DNA from: Leuconostoc gasicomitatum LMG 18811
GTDB taxonomy: Bacteria; Bacillota; Bacilli; Lactobacillales; Lactobacillaceae
NCBI RefSeq assembly: GCF_000196855.1
Contig: NC_014319.1
Span: 1,054,001-1,118,000 of the forward strand
Reading direction: 5' to 3'
Length of the DNA: 64,000 bases
Every line of letters starts with the position of its first letter. The first letter of the stretch is position 1. Of the stretch, positions 62,672 to 64,000 are shown piece by piece. Both the position numbers and the translations under genes were made by a program. The notes under the pieces are model-generated. The model was not told the DNA's origin. It worked only from the letters and a program-made list of their open reading frames with translations, and did not search any database.

Positions 62672-63640
62672 TCAAAATTGATGCAAATAGTCATGCAAAT
62701 CATGATTATTAAGTTGATTATCTAGACCAATTAATAATTTTAAACGCGCTTTTTGACCATTAATACTAGTGGCAAAGATAACACCATCTCTTTCTAATTG
62801 TACACCGCCACCTAAATAATCATATACTGGCTCAGCAACGCCATTAAAACTTCTTGATACAATAACAACAGGAATATTTCGTGATAAAAGGTAGCGCACA
62901 CCAATTGCTGCTTCTTTAGATAAATTGCCAGCACCTAGTGCCTCAATAACAATACCATCAATATTTGCCGCTGCCAATAATTCTAATAATTGCCCATCCA
63001 TGCCCGCGTAAGCCTTCAAAACTGGAATGCTCTTCTGTACATGAGCCACTGATAATACCCGACGTTTTGGCAAATCATAGAAAAAGATAATTTGACGTTT
63101 TGTTAAGAGCCCCATTGTGCCACTGATTGGTGAACCAAACGTTGCAACATTGGTTGTATGCGTTTTTGTTACAAAACGTGCCGCATGTATTTCATCATTC
63201 ATAACCACTAAAACACCACGATTACGCGAATTTTCATTAGATGCAACACGTAAAGCAGAATGGTAATTATACAAACCATCAGATCCTAATTCATTTGAAG
63301 AGCGCATTGCCCCTGTCATAACAATTGGAAAATCTACGGATAACGTACTATCCAAAAAAAAGGACGTTTCTTCTAGTGTATCAGTTCCATGCGTAATAAC
63401 GACTCCATCGAACGCATTACCTGCTGTCAAAATACGACGTTGCAGCTGCAACATATGCTCTGGTCCAATGTGTTCACTTGGTAAATTAAAAATACTTTCA
63501 ACTGTTAAATCAACATTGGGCAGTGCCATTTTGACATCAATCAAGGGATTGTCTAATCCAGTTTCAACATCACCGTCTTGATCTTCATGCATTGAAATTG
63601 TGCCGCCCGTATGGAGCACCAAAATTTTTTTTATGGTCAT
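62672..63640 (-). CDS. ansA: L-asparaginase
   Basis: 322 residues, no signal peptide, so cytosolic type I. The catalytic Thr is in LHTGGTISM, with the second triad in VVITHGTDTLEE; SSNELGSDGLYN and the C-terminal half-domain follow. It hydrolyses asparagine to aspartate, which feeds the aspartokinase pathway encoded next door. Its start overlaps the recO end by 4 bases. Confidence 0.93.
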   Translation of the reverse strand: MTIKKILVLHTGGTISMHEDQDGDVETGLDNPLIDVKMALPNVDLTVESIFNLPSEHIGPEHMLQLQRRILTAGNAFDGVVITHGTDTLEETSFFLDSTLSVDFPIVMTGAMRSSNELGSDGLYNYHSALRVASNENSRNRGVLVVMNDEIHAARFVTKTHTTNVATFGSPISGTMGLLTKRQIIFFYDLPKRRVLSVAHVQKSIPVLKAYAGMDGQLLELLAAANIDGIVIEALGAGNLSKEAAIGVRYLLSRNIPVVIVSRSFNGVAEPVYDYLGGGVQLERDGVIFATSINGQKARLKLLIGLDNQLNNHDLHDYLHQF

Positions 63641-64000
63641 GATGTACCTTCTTTTTTTTGTCTAAAATTTTTCAATGTGCTTTGCCACGCATGCATTTGT
63701 TCAATAAATTTTTTAGCACGAGGTTTTAAGCCCAATTGATTATCATAAATATAGTCAATGACCCGTTGTAACCCTCGTTTTGTAGTCGTTGAAATTTTAA
63801 TTTGATGAATTTGCCTCAAATCTATCACACTAAATTGTCTCAAATAAAACATTGTTTTTTGATCTATCATTAACCGATGCTCATCTAGTTCATAATGATT
63901 TTCTGCAATAATACCATTGTATTTTTCAGAATAATCAAAACGGCCTGTCGTTTGCCCACTAATTGGATCAGCTCGCCAATTTGGTGCCACCCCTAAAGGT
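63637..64000 (-). CDS. recO: DNA repair protein RecO, C-terminal part (cut by window edge)
   Basis: The last 121 codons of a gene whose 5' end is beyond the window; no stop is met before the right edge. The frame PNWRADPISGQTTGRFDYSEKY (the zinc-finger region, with the cysteines replaced) then FYLRQFSVIDLRQI and STTTKRGLQRVIDYIYDNQL through KPRAKKFIEQMHAW matches the helical C-terminus of Firmicutes RecO. RecO helps RecA load on SSB-coated DNA. Identification is from motif layout; the N-terminal OB fold is not visible. Confidence 0.7.
   Translation of the reverse strand, partial: PLGVAPNWRADPISGQTTGRFDYSEKYNGIIAENHYELDEHRLMIDQKTMFYLRQFSVIDLRQIHQIKISTTTKRGLQRVIDYIYDNQLGLKPRAKKFIEQMHAWQSTLKNFRQKKEGTS

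Overview
The window looks like chromosome from a low-GC lactic acid bacterium, most probably Leuconostoc or a close relative in the Leuconostocaceae. This is inferred from the AT-rich composition, CcpA-type cre sites, a pyruvate oxidase, a single-gene class 1A dihydroorotate dehydrogenase, a mannose-class PTS, LysM/GH73 and amidase wall hydrolases, and the style of the core genes (topA, dprA, glyA, ackA, thrC/hom/thrB/lysC, ansA, recO). I saw no rRNA, tRNA, CRISPR array or prophage. The replicon is cut at both ends: a PEP-mutase-family gene runs off the left edge and the recO 5' part runs off the right edge.

Layout. 1-7.4 kb is accessory: a HAD phosphatase, a short UvrA-like ABC protein with its MarR regulator under a 46-bp perfect palindrome, and an intact IS3-family (IS150-group) element sitting inside a terminator-like hairpin. 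6.6-16 kb holds an alpha/beta hydrolase, a PhzF protein, a six-LysM glucosaminidase, a YczE-like membrane protein, a TetR regulator with a frameshifted PH-domain gene, a ClC channel, and an XRE-cupin regulator with its EmrE-type exporter. 16-30 kb is carbon metabolism: pyruvate oxidase with a cre site, a GH13 alpha-1,6-glucosidase, a five-gene sugar ABC transporter operon with an RNase J-like protein, and an MFS sugar porter. The glucosidase and porter share GTAAACGTTTAC operators.

30-39.4 kb is a surface and biofilm island, read leftward: an Mga-like regulator, an L-type lectin/MucBP protein, a poly-N-acetylglucosamine synthesis cluster (acyltransferase, PgaC, PgaD, deacetylase), a small membrane protein and a Cna-type wall-anchored adhesin. 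The acyltransferase is frameshifted in a homopolymer, as is the PH-domain gene.

39.7-46 kb holds an SRPBCC-MarR pair, a MATE exporter and a complete mannose-class PTS (EIIA, IIB, IIC, IID) with a cre site. 46-64 kb is mostly core: topA, dprA, an ABC-F protein, pyrDA, ackA, a wall amidase, DoxX, 5-FCL, glyA, the divergent threonine genes (thrC against hom-thrB-aspartokinase), ansA and recO.

The most unusual signal lies between genes. One hairpin motif (conserved apical loop TTGGACAGAATA..ATCTG, changing stem) occurs as the left end of the IS, as a 57-bp solo element inside the aspartokinase terminator, and as the terminator near 18.64 kb. A second, unrelated hairpin terminator of about 65 bp recurs four times, and three sites carry decayed copies of a nearby GTTGCTGAAAG box.
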